Shown here in pieces: positions 8,357-15,694 of a stretch of 38,898 bases of DNA (its first letter is position 1; each line of letters starts with the position of its first letter). Position numbers and translations under genes: made by a program. The stretch comes from Labrys sp. WJW (GTDB lineage Bacteria; Pseudomonadota; Alphaproteobacteria; Rhizobiales; Labraceae), in assembly GCF_001676615.1 (NCBI RefSeq), contig NZ_LYXZ01000055.1:1-38898 (forward strand). The letters are read 5' to 3'. The notes under the pieces were generated by a model. It was not told the DNA's origin and searched no databases. It was given only the letters and a program-made list of their open reading frames with translations.

Positions 8357-8458
8357 GCGGACGGGACGTCCGCGGTCCCAGCCGCGCCGTTTCCCGCGTG
8401 ACGCTGACAAGGTTCGCGTCGGAACCTCGAAGGCTGGGACCGCGGACGTCCCGTCCGC
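8357..8458. repeat. REP doublet, copy 1 (dispersed)
   Basis: Two 27-base arms, 8357-8383 and 8432-8458, are perfect inverted copies. Each arm contains the hairpin GCGGACG-GGA-CGTCCGC joined to GGTCCCAGCC. The same unit forms the doublets at 14823-14918 and 15551-15644 that flank the RAYT gene, but here the two units face the other way round. It lies just 3' of the OsmC-like gene and could fold into a terminator-like structure. Confidence 0.9.
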
Positions 8459-8500
8459 TCTATCGTCCCACCGACCGGCACGCCCAAAAAGAAAACCGCT

Positions 8501-8980
8501 CTACGTCCCCGCCAGGACGATCTCCGCCTCATGCTCGACCGGAAAATTCACCGAGCGGGCGATGAAGCACATCTCATGCGCCTTCTCGTGCAGGTCATGG
8601 GCCTTCTGGAGGTCCGAGCCGGCGGCGACCACGATATGCGGGCGCAAGGTGACCTTCTCGAACTGGCCGGCGCCGCCGGCCACCTCGACCATCACGCCTT
8701 CGGCCTCATCCTCGTAGGAGAGCACGTTGACGCCCATCTGCGAGCACAGGCCGAGATACCAGAGCTTGTGGCAGGCCGAGAGCGAGGCGACCAAGAGGTC
8801 CTCGGGGTTCCAGCGCGTGGCGTCGCCACGAAAGCTCGGATCGGACGACCCCTCGATGACGGGCTTGCCTTCGGCCAGGATCTGGTGGGCGCGGCTATAG
8901 CCCCGATAGGTCGAGGTGCCCTCGCCCTCATTGCCCGTCCAGACGACCGTGACCTTGTAGCGGTGTTCGCGCCCAGCCAT
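8501..8980 (-). CDS. OsmC-family peroxiredoxin-like protein
   Basis: This protein of 159 residues has the OsmC/Ohr fold signature. Both redox cysteines are present: Cys70 in SLSACHKLWYL and Cys138 in HEMCFIARSVNFPVEH. OsmC and Ohr proteins reduce organic hydroperoxides with thiol electrons in the cytoplasm (family knowledge). The length and the NPEDLLVASLSACH motif fit an OsmC/YhfA-like member. The ATG at 8980 has a very good ribosome-binding site (AGGAGGAAGG) directly upstream. Its neighbour on the 5' side is a LysR regulator on the same strand 76 bases away, but a regulatory link to it is not shown. The stop codon is followed by REP doublet 1. Confidence 0.9.
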   Translation of the reverse strand: MAGREHRYKVTVVWTGNEGEGTSTYRGYSRAHQILAEGKPVIEGSSDPSFRGDATRWNPEDLLVASLSACHKLWYLGLCSQMGVNVLSYEDEAEGVMVEVAGGAGQFEKVTLRPHIVVAAGSDLQKAHDLHEKAHEMCFIARSVNFPVEHEAEIVLAGT

Positions 8981-9056
8981 GCCTTCCTCCTGATATCGTT
9001 GCGTGGCGGGAGGATGCCCTCTTGTCGTGCTGTTTCGCAAGGTACCCGAACCTGCG

Positions 9057-9956
9057 TCAATCGCCTGGGCCGGCCGGCCGCAGCGAACCGGCCAGGAAAT
9101 CGACCACGGCGCGCACGGCAGGCAATTGCCCGCGCCGATGGGTCGTCAGCACCGTAGTGGTGACCTCGCCCGCCTGCCAGTCCGGCAGCACGGGCACGAC
9201 GGAGCCATCGGCGACGGCTGCCGCGCTGATCGAGCGGGGCAGGGCGGTGATGCCGAGGCCGGCCTTGGCCGCTTCGAGCAAGGCGATGGATTCGTCGGCG
9301 AAGAAGCGGGCGCGAGGAGCGACTTCGACCCTGCGGCCGCCCGCCGTCAACTGCCATGTCGGGGCCCTTGGCTTGGTGAGGAGGCCGTCATGGCCGGCGA
9401 GGCCTTCCGGCATGGGCGGTGTTCCCGCGGCGGCGAGATAGGCGGGCGCCGCCACCAGGCCGATCGCTTCCCGGTGAATGGGACGGGCCATCAGGTCGGA
9501 ATCGGGGAGCGGTCCGAAATGGCTCCGGAGCGCGATGTCGAAGCCTTCCTGGATGAGGTCGACGAAACGGTCGGTGACATGGAGCTGGACCTGCAGCTTG
9601 GGTAGCGCGGCGGCAAGCCTGGGCAGTTGGGCGGCGAGGTGGAATTGCGCGGTGGGAACCGAAGCGGTGATGCGGACGATGCCGCTCGGCTCGGCCCGCC
9701 GGGCCAGCACGGCGCTTTCGGCCGCCTCGACCTCGATCATCGCCGCCCGGGCATGTTCGAACACCTCGCGGCCGGCGTCCGTCAGCACGAAGCTGCGGGA
9801 GGTACGGTTCAGGAGGCGGGCGCCGAGCCGCGCCTCCAACTCGGCCACGCGCTTGCTCACCGTCGATTTGGGGATGCCGAGCTGCCGGGCCGCAGCGGCA
9901 AAGCCGGCATGCTCGACAGCCTGGGCAAAGAGGATGAAGTCGTTGAGGTTCGACAT
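9057..9956 (-). CDS. LysR-family transcriptional regulator
   Basis: This 299-residue protein has the standard LysR N-terminal helix-turn-helix (AAARQLGIPKSTVSKRVAELE, residues about 21-41) and a C-terminal effector-binding domain of periplasmic-binding-protein fold. The stretch RLLNRTSRSFVLTDAGREVF is typical of the CrgA/DsdC-like proteobacterial LTTRs with a substrate domain beginning at GIVRITAS. It is transcribed away from the glutathione S-transferase gene, with about 100 bases between the two starts. LysR regulators classically activate the divergent neighbour, so the transferase is the likely target. The effector is unknown; an electrophile or aromatic compound would be consistent with the neighbour. 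Confidence 0.95.
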   Translation of the reverse strand: MSNLNDFILFAQAVEHAGFAAAARQLGIPKSTVSKRVAELEARLGARLLNRTSRSFVLTDAGREVFEHARAAMIEVEAAESAVLARRAEPSGIVRITASVPTAQFHLAAQLPRLAAALPKLQVQLHVTDRFVDLIQEGFDIALRSHFGPLPDSDLMARPIHREAIGLVAAPAYLAAAGTPPMPEGLAGHDGLLTKPRAPTWQLTAGGRRVEVAPRARFFADESIALLEAAKAGLGITALPRSISAAAVADGSVVPVLPDWQAGEVTTTVLTTHRRGQLPAVRAVVDFLAGSLRPAGPGD

Positions 9957-9971
9957 TCAAAGTCTCCAAAT

Positions 9972-10017
9972 ATGGACTTTAGATCCATGAATGGCAGTCT
10001 ACAGCTCCAAAGTCCAT
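9972..10017. promoter_or_regulatory. Inverted repeat in the LysR/GST divergent promoter
   Basis: ATGGACTTT (9972-9980) and AAAGTCCAT (10009-10017) are perfect 9-base inverted copies 28 bases apart, between the two divergent start codons. LysR proteins bind paired sites in such gaps, so this is a candidate recognition site. The arm spacing is wider than a single LysR T-N11-A box, which would suit a tetramer bridging two sites. Confidence 0.4.
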
Positions 10018-10058
10018 GCCGGCATATTGTCATCATCAACCCACCAGGAGATATGACA

Positions 10059-10775
10059 ATGAAACCGATCCTTTTCGCCGGCCATCCCGCCGGCAGTTCC
10101 CTCGGCCTCGTCGCCGCCTTCGAATGGCTCGGCAAGCCCTATCGCCTCACTCGTGTTCACATGCCCGACGACATGCTCACCGAGGCCTATACCAGGGTGA
10201 ACGGCCGCCAGGAAACGCCAGTGCTGATCCGAGAGGACGGCAGCGTGCTGACCGAGACGATGGCGATCGCCCGCTGGCTCGAACTGCGCGACGACGAGCG
10301 CCGCATCAGCTTCGAGCCGGGCAGCGCCGAAGCGCATCGCATGCACCAGTTCATCGGCTTCCTGAACACCGGCTTCACCGGCGCCTTCACGCCGCTCTGG
10401 GTGGCGCTGGAAATGCAGGATGGCAGCGAGGATTACAGGCAGGCGCTGCGAACCTTCGGTCGCGGCCTGGTTGCCCACCGCCATCGTCAGCTCGAGGCGA
10501 TGATCGGCGGTGCGCCCTATCTGATCGGTGACCGGCCGAGCCTGGCCGATGCGGTCTTTGTCGGCGTGGCGCGCTGGGCCGAGTTCCATCAGGCGGTAGA
10601 TCTCACGCCCTTCCCGAAGATCCAGGCGCTGAAGGCCAGGCTGGAGGCCGATCCGGCCGTGTGCTTCGCCGATGCGATAGAGGACGGCGTCCCCGCCGCC
10701 GGCAGCGGGGCCATGCGCGGCCTGCTGCCGCTGGAGGAGGTGTTGGGTGAGATAGGCGCCAGGCTCGCGGCTTGA
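10059..10775 (+). CDS. Glutathione S-transferase family protein
   Basis: This protein of 238 residues has an N-terminal thioredoxin-fold domain. It includes the conserved cis-proline region QETPVLIREDGSVLTETMAIARWLE, in which the T-E-T turn binds the glutathione gamma-glutamyl group. A helical C-terminal domain follows, with the usual GDRPSLADAVFVGVARW motif (the helix-6 N-capping box SxxD). It would conjugate glutathione to electrophiles or reduce peroxides in the cytoplasm; the substrate is unknown. The ATG at 10059 is preferred because AGGAG (10046-10050) is eight bases upstream; the ATG at 10053 is only two bases from it. It is divergent from the LysR gene, its probable regulator, and ends before a hairpin region shared with the convergent CobC-like gene. 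Confidence 0.92.
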   Translation: MKPILFAGHPAGSSLGLVAAFEWLGKPYRLTRVHMPDDMLTEAYTRVNGRQETPVLIREDGSVLTETMAIARWLELRDDERRISFEPGSAEAHRMHQFIGFLNTGFTGAFTPLWVALEMQDGSEDYRQALRTFGRGLVAHRHRQLEAMIGGAPYLIGDRPSLADAVFVGVARWAEFHQAVDLTPFPKIQALKARLEADPAVCFADAIEDGVPAAGSGAMRGLLPLEEVLGEIGARLAA

Positions 10776-10793
10776 GGCGCTCGTTTCTGGGAT

Positions 10794-10851
10794 AGCCGGC
10801 ATCCTTGCCGGCTCTTGGCAACACCTCGCTTGCCGGAAGAAAGAGCCGGCA
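10794..10851. terminator. Overlapping hairpins between convergent genes
   Basis: Two mutually exclusive hairpins occur. One is AGCCGGCA-TCCT-TGCCGGCT (10794-10813). The other is an 11-base stem pairing TGCCGGCTCTT (10806-10816) with AAGAGCCGGCA (10841-10851). They lie between the convergent GST and CobC-like genes and could end transcription from both sides. No T-run follows, so factor-independent termination is uncertain. Confidence 0.4.
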
Positions 10852-10877
10852 GGGGCGACGGCGATTCCAGGGGTCCC

Positions 10878-11891
10878 TCACATCGCCCGTGTGCCGTTCT
10901 TGTGGTAGCGGGCCAGCACGGCGCGCAGGCGCGCCTCGGCTTCCGCATGGGGCGGCAGGCCGAAGCGCAGCCAGCGCGGATTGGCGGAGAAACGGCGCAC
11001 CCAGATGCCGGCCTGGCCGAGCTGGCGGAACAGGGCCGGAGCATGCGCGGTCTGCAGCAGGCGATAGAGATCGGTGCCGCCGATCACTGCGCCGGCCTTG
11101 GTCAGATCCTCGTCGAGATTCTGGCGCGCCGTGCGCAGCGAGGTGCGCGTGCCGTTCTGCCAGAGGATGTCGGCGAGCGCGGCGCGGCCGATGGCGATGG
11201 CCTCGCCCGAAACCGCCCAGGCACCCATGGCCTGGCGCAATTTGCCGGTCAGTGAAGGCTCGGCCAGCACGAAGCCGAGCCGGATGCCGGCCAGGCCGAA
11301 GAATTTGCCGAAGGAGCGCAGCATCACCAGGCCTTGCGTGCCGGCCATGGGGGCCAGGCTCACCTGCGGCATCACATCGGCAAAGGCCTCGTCGACGATG
11401 AGGGCGCCGCCCCTGGCATATTTCTCGGCGGCGAGCGCCAGCAACTCCTCGCGGCCGAAGAAATTGCCGTCGGGATTGTTCGGATTGACGACGACGGCGA
11501 TCTCCGAGCCGGCCAGTTCCTCGAAGCGGCGGGCCTCCCGCACGTGATGGCCGCCGAGCGCCCAGCTGCGGGCATGTTCGGCATAGGTCGGGCCCAGCAC
11601 GCTCACCGTGCCGGCCGCAAACAGATGCGGCAGCCACTGGATGGCGGCCTGCGTACCCGGCGTCGCAACGACGCAGGCATCGAAGGGCACACCGTAGCAC
11701 TGCGCCGCCACGGCCTCCAGTTCGCGTGCTTCGTCGGGAGAGGGCAGGGCAGCCCAGGATTCGGCCGGAATCGCCGGAATGGGATAGGGCCAGGGGTTGA
11801 TGCCGGTGGAAAGATCGATCCAGTGCCCGGAGGCCTGCGGGAAGAGGCGTTGTGCCTCGCCGAGATTGCCGCCATGCTCCACTGCGCTCAT
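10878..11891 (-). CDS. cobC: Threonine-phosphate decarboxylase (CobC/CobD-like)
   Basis: This PLP-dependent aminotransferase-fold enzyme of 337 residues resembles the cobalamin-pathway protein named CobC in alphaproteobacteria and CobD in Salmonella. The family makes (R)-1-amino-2-propanol phosphate for the cobalamin side chain. The start HGGNLGEAQRLFPQ and then WIDLSTGINPWPYP are hallmark features. The active-site parts are VNPNNPDG (135-142), VDEAFAD with Asp167, and SFGKFFGLAGIRLGF with the PLP lysine at Lys196. No other cobalamin gene and no cobalamin riboswitch is visible nearby, although the family often sits beside cbiB (cobD). It may be a displaced cobalamin gene. A related histidinol-phosphate-type aminotransferase is the main alternative. 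Confidence 0.85.
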   Translation of the reverse strand: MSAVEHGGNLGEAQRLFPQASGHWIDLSTGINPWPYPIPAIPAESWAALPSPDEARELEAVAAQCYGVPFDACVVATPGTQAAIQWLPHLFAAGTVSVLGPTYAEHARSWALGGHHVREARRFEELAGSEIAVVVNPNNPDGNFFGREELLALAAEKYARGGALIVDEAFADVMPQVSLAPMAGTQGLVMLRSFGKFFGLAGIRLGFVLAEPSLTGKLRQAMGAWAVSGEAIAIGRAALADILWQNGTRTSLRTARQNLDEDLTKAGAVIGGTDLYRLLQTAHAPALFRQLGQAGIWVRRFSANPRWLRFGLPPHAEAEARLRAVLARYHKNGTRAM

Positions 11892-11909
11892 TCGCCTGCC
11901 ACTCTTGTC

Positions 11910-11944
11910 TTGACGCCTGAAACCGGCGCGACCAATGTCGCGCC
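11910..11944. promoter_or_regulatory. Promoter with operator-like palindrome between cobC and gcdH
   Basis: The 79-base divergent gap holds GGCGCGAC-CAAT-GTCGCGCC (11925-11944), a perfect dyad with 8-base arms. TTGACG at 11910-11915 and CAATGT at 11933-11938 are 17 bases apart and could be the -35 and -10 boxes for the plus-strand gene. The palindrome would then cover the -10 box, a typical repressor position. Confidence 0.4.
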
Positions 11945-11970
11945 AAATTTATTCATTGGAGGGTATGGCC

Positions 11971-13194
11971 ATGGTGGACGCTGCGATCAAGCTTCATGAC
12001 GCCAGCGAAGCGATCAAAAAGGCGAGCGACGCCTTCGACTGGTCGGATCCGCTCGATCTCGAATCGCTGCTCACGGAGGAGGAGCGGCTGGTCCGCGACA
12101 CCGCGCGCGACTATGCGCAGGACAGGCTGATGCCGCGCGTGCTCCAGGCTTATCGCGACGAGGATTTCGATCGCGCAATCATGTCGGAGATGGGCGAACT
12201 GGGCCTGCTTGGCGCCACGATTCCGGAAACCTATGGCGGCGCCGGCCTCGGCCATGTCGCCTATGGCCTGGTCGCCCGCGAGGTGGAACGGGTTGATTCG
12301 GGCTATCGCTCGGCCATGTCGGTGCAATCCTCGCTGGTGATGCACCCGATCCATGCCTATGGCAGCGAGGAGCAGCGCAAGAAGTACCTGCCCAAGCTCG
12401 CCCGCGGCGAACTCGTCGGTTGCTTCGGCCTCACCGAGCCTGACGCCGGCTCCGATCCCGGCTCGATGAAGACCCGCGCGGTCAAGGTCGCCGGCGGCTA
12501 CCAGCTCAACGGCACCAAGATGTGGATCACCAATTCGCCGATCGCCGACATCGCAGTTGTCTGGGCCAAGCTGGACGACGTGATCCGCGGCTTCATCGTC
12601 GAGCGCGGCACCAAGGGCTTCTCTACGCCCAAGATCGAGGGCAAGCTCTCGCTGCGCGCCTCGATCACCGGCGAGATCGTGCTCGAGGACGCCGTGGTGC
12701 CGGAAGAAAACCTGCTGCCCAACGCCAAGGGCCTGTCCGGCCCGTTCGGCTGCCTCAACAAGGCGCGCTACGGCATCGCCTGGGGCGCCATGGGTGCGGC
12801 CGAGTTCTGCTGGCATCGTGCCCGCCAATACACGCTCGACCGCAAGCAGTTCGGCCGGCCGCTGGCGGCGACGCAGCTCGTGCAGAAGAAGCTTGCCGAC
12901 ATGCAGACCGAGATCGCCCTCGGCCTGCTCGGGGCGCTGCAGCTCGGGCGCCTGCTCGACGCCCACACCGCCGCTCCGCCGGCGATCAGCCTGATGAAGC
13001 GCAACAATTGCGGCAAGGCCCTCGACATCGCCCGCGTCGCCCGCGATATGCATGGCGGCAACGGCATCGCCGACGAGTTCCACGTGCTGCGCGTGGCGCA
13101 GAACCTGGAGACGGTGAACACCTATGAGGGCACGCATGACGTGCACGCCCTCATCCTCGGCCGCGCCCAGACCGGCATCCAGGCCTTCTTCTGA
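11971..13194 (+). CDS. gcdH: Glutaryl-CoA dehydrogenase
   Basis: This 407-residue member of the acyl-CoA dehydrogenase family would oxidise and decarboxylate glutaryl-CoA to crotonyl-CoA in lysine, hydroxylysine and tryptophan breakdown. It would pass electrons to electron-transfer flavoprotein. The FAD and substrate signatures are present (CFGLTEPDAGSDPGSM, KMWITNSPIADIAVVW), and the catalytic glutamate is Glu386 in NTYEGTHDVHALILGRA. The pattern SVQSSLVMHPIHAYGSEEQ and the ending are characteristic of glutaryl-CoA dehydrogenase rather than short- or medium-chain enzymes. The ATG at 11971 is preferred because GGAGGG (11958-11963) lies seven bases upstream; ATGs at 11965 and 11935 are poorly placed. 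The gene stands alone, followed by a palindromic repeat. Confidence 0.92.
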   Translation: MVDAAIKLHDASEAIKKASDAFDWSDPLDLESLLTEEERLVRDTARDYAQDRLMPRVLQAYRDEDFDRAIMSEMGELGLLGATIPETYGGAGLGHVAYGLVAREVERVDSGYRSAMSVQSSLVMHPIHAYGSEEQRKKYLPKLARGELVGCFGLTEPDAGSDPGSMKTRAVKVAGGYQLNGTKMWITNSPIADIAVVWAKLDDVIRGFIVERGTKGFSTPKIEGKLSLRASITGEIVLEDAVVPEENLLPNAKGLSGPFGCLNKARYGIAWGAMGAAEFCWHRARQYTLDRKQFGRPLAATQLVQKKLADMQTEIALGLLGALQLGRLLDAHTAAPPAISLMKRNNCGKALDIARVARDMHGGNGIADEFHVLRVAQNLETVNTYEGTHDVHALILGRAQTGIQAFF

Positions 13195-13239
13195 GGATGA
13201 GCGTTCGGCGTTCTTGATATAGCGAAAAGAGCGCAATCC

Positions 13240-13317
13240 TTGTCATGCCCGGGCTTGTCCCGGGCATCCAGCATGCCGGCGGGTGCTGGGTTGCCGGGTC
13301 AAGCCCGGCAATGACAA
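13240..13317. repeat. Intergenic palindromic repeat, family A copy 2
   Basis: This copy starts TTGTCAT and ends ATGACAA, with GCCCGGGCTTGTCCCGGGC as the left hairpin and TTGCCGGGTCAAGCCCGGCAA as the right, the latter being perfectly self-complementary apart from its loop. It fills much of the 283-base gap between gcdH and the deaminase gene and could act as a transcript end for gcdH. Confidence 0.85.
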
Positions 13318-13477
13318 AGGTGGAGTCAGTTCGCCTGTTGATTTGCTGCCCCCGCGGGGACTATCGAAACGCCTCACCCCGGTTTTCTGCGAAACATCTT
13401 CCAATTTAATACCGCTTGGCCTCGCCTGCCGGGCGCGCTCTTATGCGCGCAACCAAGACCAGCTTCGAGGAAACCTC

Positions 13478-14809
13478 ATGCGCCTGTGGCTCAAGGATCC
13501 ACTTGCCGTCCTCGCCGAGGGCGCCGAGCGCGGCATCGTCGTCGAGGGCAGCCATATCGTCGAGCTGGTACCGGCCGGGCGCGAGCCGGTCTCGCCCGTC
13601 GACAAGGTCTTCGATGCGTCCAGGCATGTCGTGCTGCCCGGCCTGGTCAACACCCATCATCATTTCTACCAGACGCTCACCCGCGCCCATCCCGATGCCT
13701 GCGACCAGCCGCTGTTTCCCTGGCTGAAAACGCTCTATCCGATCTGGTCGCGCCTCGATCCCGACAGCTTCCGCCTGTCGGTGCGCCTCGCGCTGGTGGA
13801 GCTCCTGATGTCCGGCTGCACCACGGCGGCCGACCATCATTATGTCTTCCCGAAGGGCCTGGAAAACGCCGTCGACATCGAGGTCGAGGAGGCCCGCAAG
13901 CTCGGCATCCGCATGACGGTGTCGCGCGGCTCGATGAACCTGTCGCAGAAGGATGGCGGCTTGCCGCCCGATTCCGTCGTGCAGGACGAGGACACCATCC
14001 TGTCCGATTGCGAGCGCGTGGCGAGCGCCTATCACGACACCCGTCCGGGGGCGATGACGCAAATCGCCTTCTCGCCCTGTTCGCCCTTCTCGGTGACCAA
14101 GGAGCTGATGCGCAAGACGGCCGACCTCGCCGAGCGCTTCGACTGCCGCCTGCATACCCATCTGGCCGAAACCCATGACGAGGACGATTTCTGCCTCGCC
14201 ACCTACAGGTGCCGGCCGATCGAACTCCTCGATGAGGTGGGCTGGATGTCGCCGCGCACCTGGCTCGCCCACGGCATCCATTTCAGCGCCGACGATTGCA
14301 CCACGCTCGGCCGCCACGGCGTCGGCGTCTGCCATTGCCCGACCTCCAACGCCGTGCTCGCCTCCGGTTTCTGCCATACCGGCCTTCTGGAAAAGGCCGG
14401 CGCGCCTGTCGGCCTCGGCGTCGACGGCTCGGCCTCCAACGATTCGTCGAACCTGATGGAAGGCGTGCGCCACGCCTTGATGATCAACCGCCTCTCCCAT
14501 GGGGCCGAGGCCGTCTCCTGGCGCGACTGCCTGCGCTGGGCCAGCGAGGGCTCGGCCCGTTGCCTCGGCCGCGACGACATCGGCGCCATCCGGCCCGGCC
14601 TGGAGGCCGATCTGGCGCTCTACACCCTCGACGAACTGCGCTTTTCCGGCGCGCATCATCCCATCGCCGCTTTGGTCCATTGCGGCGCCCATCGCGCCGA
14701 CCGCGTGATGGTGGCCGGCCAATGGCGCGTTGAGGACGGCCTGCCCGTGGGTGTGGACCTCGGCGCCCTGCGCGAGGCCCATGGCAAGGTGGCCGCGAAG
14801 TTTCTTTGA
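13478..14809 (+). CDS. 8-oxoguanine deaminase (amidohydrolase superfamily)
   Basis: This protein of 443 residues belongs to the ATZ/TRZ-like amidohydrolases. The metal ligands are visible: HxH at residues 60-62 (LVNTHHHFYQTL), then HTHLAETHDE, WLAHGIHFS and the aspartate in GLGVDGSASNDSSN. The sequence is of the type annotated as 8-oxoguanine deaminase, which converts 8-oxoguanine to uric acid plus ammonia and so clears an oxidised base (family knowledge). Related hydroxyatrazine-type deaminases are the main alternative. The ATG at 13478 has GAGGAAA just upstream and gives the usual short N-terminus MRLWLKDPLAVLA. It is a single-gene unit; 13 bases after its stop begins REP doublet 2. Confidence 0.85.
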   Translation: MRLWLKDPLAVLAEGAERGIVVEGSHIVELVPAGREPVSPVDKVFDASRHVVLPGLVNTHHHFYQTLTRAHPDACDQPLFPWLKTLYPIWSRLDPDSFRLSVRLALVELLMSGCTTAADHHYVFPKGLENAVDIEVEEARKLGIRMTVSRGSMNLSQKDGGLPPDSVVQDEDTILSDCERVASAYHDTRPGAMTQIAFSPCSPFSVTKELMRKTADLAERFDCRLHTHLAETHDEDDFCLATYRCRPIELLDEVGWMSPRTWLAHGIHFSADDCTTLGRHGVGVCHCPTSNAVLASGFCHTGLLEKAGAPVGLGVDGSASNDSSNLMEGVRHALMINRLSHGAEAVSWRDCLRWASEGSARCLGRDDIGAIRPGLEADLALYTLDELRFSGAHHPIAALVHCGAHRADRVMVAGQWRVEDGLPVGVDLGALREAHGKVAAKFL

Positions 14810-14822
14810 TCTCCGGGAAACG

Positions 14823-14918
14823 CCGCGGCTGGGACCGCGGACGTCCCGTCCGCTCTTGGAAACACCGAGGCTGCAGGATGGGAAGATGCGGACGAGACGT
14901 CCGCGGTCCCAGCCGCGG
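14823..14918. repeat. REP doublet, copy 2 (3' flank of the RAYT gene)
   Basis: Two 31-base arms, 14823-14853 and 14888-14918, are inverted copies with 30 of 31 positions pairing. Each contains the hairpin GCGGACG-RGA-CGTCCGC and the adjoining GGTCCCAGCCGC. The upstream unit is preceded by GGAAAC, a foot also found beside one unit of copies 1 and 3. The doublet ends seven bases before the RAYT stop codon. Confidence 0.92.
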
Positions 14919-14925
14919 TGCCTTC

Positions 14926-15528
14926 TCAACCTCGCGATGCGCTTGAAAAGCGCCGGTCTTCTGCCTCGACGCATAGGTTCGCCTTCACCGGGTTCTGCTC
15001 GATGTAGAAGCGGACGGCTTCGAAATGCCGTTCCGATCGGATCTTGCGATCGTAATATTCTTCGAACCATACTTTGCCGGTTCGGCCGAGCTGCTGGTTG
15101 ATCGCCTTGGCCGTGAACGACTTCCAGCTATGCACGATGCTTGAAAGGGAGCTGCTGACCACAGGTGTGCTGAGAACATGCACATGTGTGGGCATGATGA
15201 CCCAAGCATGCTGCCGATAGCGCTCGCCGTCGAAGAACAACAGAGCGTTTTCGACAAGTGCAGCGATCTCTGCTCGTGCCAGCACCGCTTCCCCATGGCC
15301 AGCATCAAGAGCTCGCTCGATCAGTTTGCGCTCCTCGTCGGGCCATTGCTCTTTTGGAAGATGAGACAATTCTGCTTGCCACTGCATGCGCAGCTTGACG
15401 GGAAGGGAGGCTGCAAGCCGGAATGTAACCGCCTGCGGTTCTTCGCCAGCTTCCCAATGCGGGACATAGCCGCGTGAGTGCCATTCCGCCGTCGGCTTCA
15501 GGGGCGAGGAAGGCGTCTCGTCCGGCAT
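14926..15528 (-). CDS. REP-associated tyrosine transposase (RAYT)
   Basis: This 200-residue protein belongs to the Y1/HUH transposases related to IS200/IS605 TnpA. The metal-binding HUH motif is His115-Val-His117 in IMPTHVHVL. The C-terminal part VWFEEYYDRKIRSERHFE and FYIEQNPVKANL is characteristic of RAYTs; the catalytic tyrosine should be Tyr158, Tyr159 or Tyr175. RAYTs cut and join single-stranded REP DNA and are thought to have spread REP elements; they are usually single-copy, domesticated genes. The ATG at 15528 has AAGGA seven bases upstream. The gene is bracketed by REP doublets ending seven bases beyond its stop and beginning 22 bases before its start. The ORF appears intact. Confidence 0.92.
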   Translation of the reverse strand: MPDETPSSPLKPTAEWHSRGYVPHWEAGEEPQAVTFRLAASLPVKLRMQWQAELSHLPKEQWPDEERKLIERALDAGHGEAVLARAEIAALVENALLFFDGERYRQHAWVIMPTHVHVLSTPVVSSSLSSIVHSWKSFTAKAINQQLGRTGKVWFEEYYDRKIRSERHFEAVRFYIEQNPVKANLCVEAEDRRFSSASRG

Positions 15529-15550
15529 GATGCCATCCTTGAGGGGCGTT

Positions 15551-15644
15551 GCGGCTGGGCCCGCGGACATCCCGTCCGCCTCCTTCCTATCTCGTTCACG
15601 CAAAGCTTCCAAGATGCGGACGAGACGTCCGAGGTCCCAGCCGC
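15551..15644. repeat. REP doublet, copy 3 (5' flank of the RAYT gene)
   Basis: Arms 15551-15579 and 15616-15644 are inverted copies with a few mismatches, made of the same unit as copies 1 and 2 and in the same arrangement as copy 2. The second unit is followed by GTTTCC, the complement of the GGAAAC foot. The doublet sits between the divergent RAYT and dipeptidase genes and may affect both promoters. Confidence 0.9.
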
Positions 15645-15694
15645 AGTGTTTCCTTTGCCTCGACCTGGGCATGCCGTTCTGCTATCGGCAGGCC

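Noticed and set aside
6863..8401. Forward open frame of about 512 codons
   Set aside because: It is the shadow of the aminotransferase on the other strand; its translation is rich in Gly, His and Asp without domain features.
13406..15070. Reverse open frame of about 554 codons
   Set aside because: It covers the deaminase in antisense and reaches into the REP doublet; no motif is visible.
14926..15528. Active insertion sequence of the IS200/IS605 group
   Set aside because: There are no IS left and right ends with a TnpB partner; the C-terminal motifs and the REP flanks fit a RAYT.
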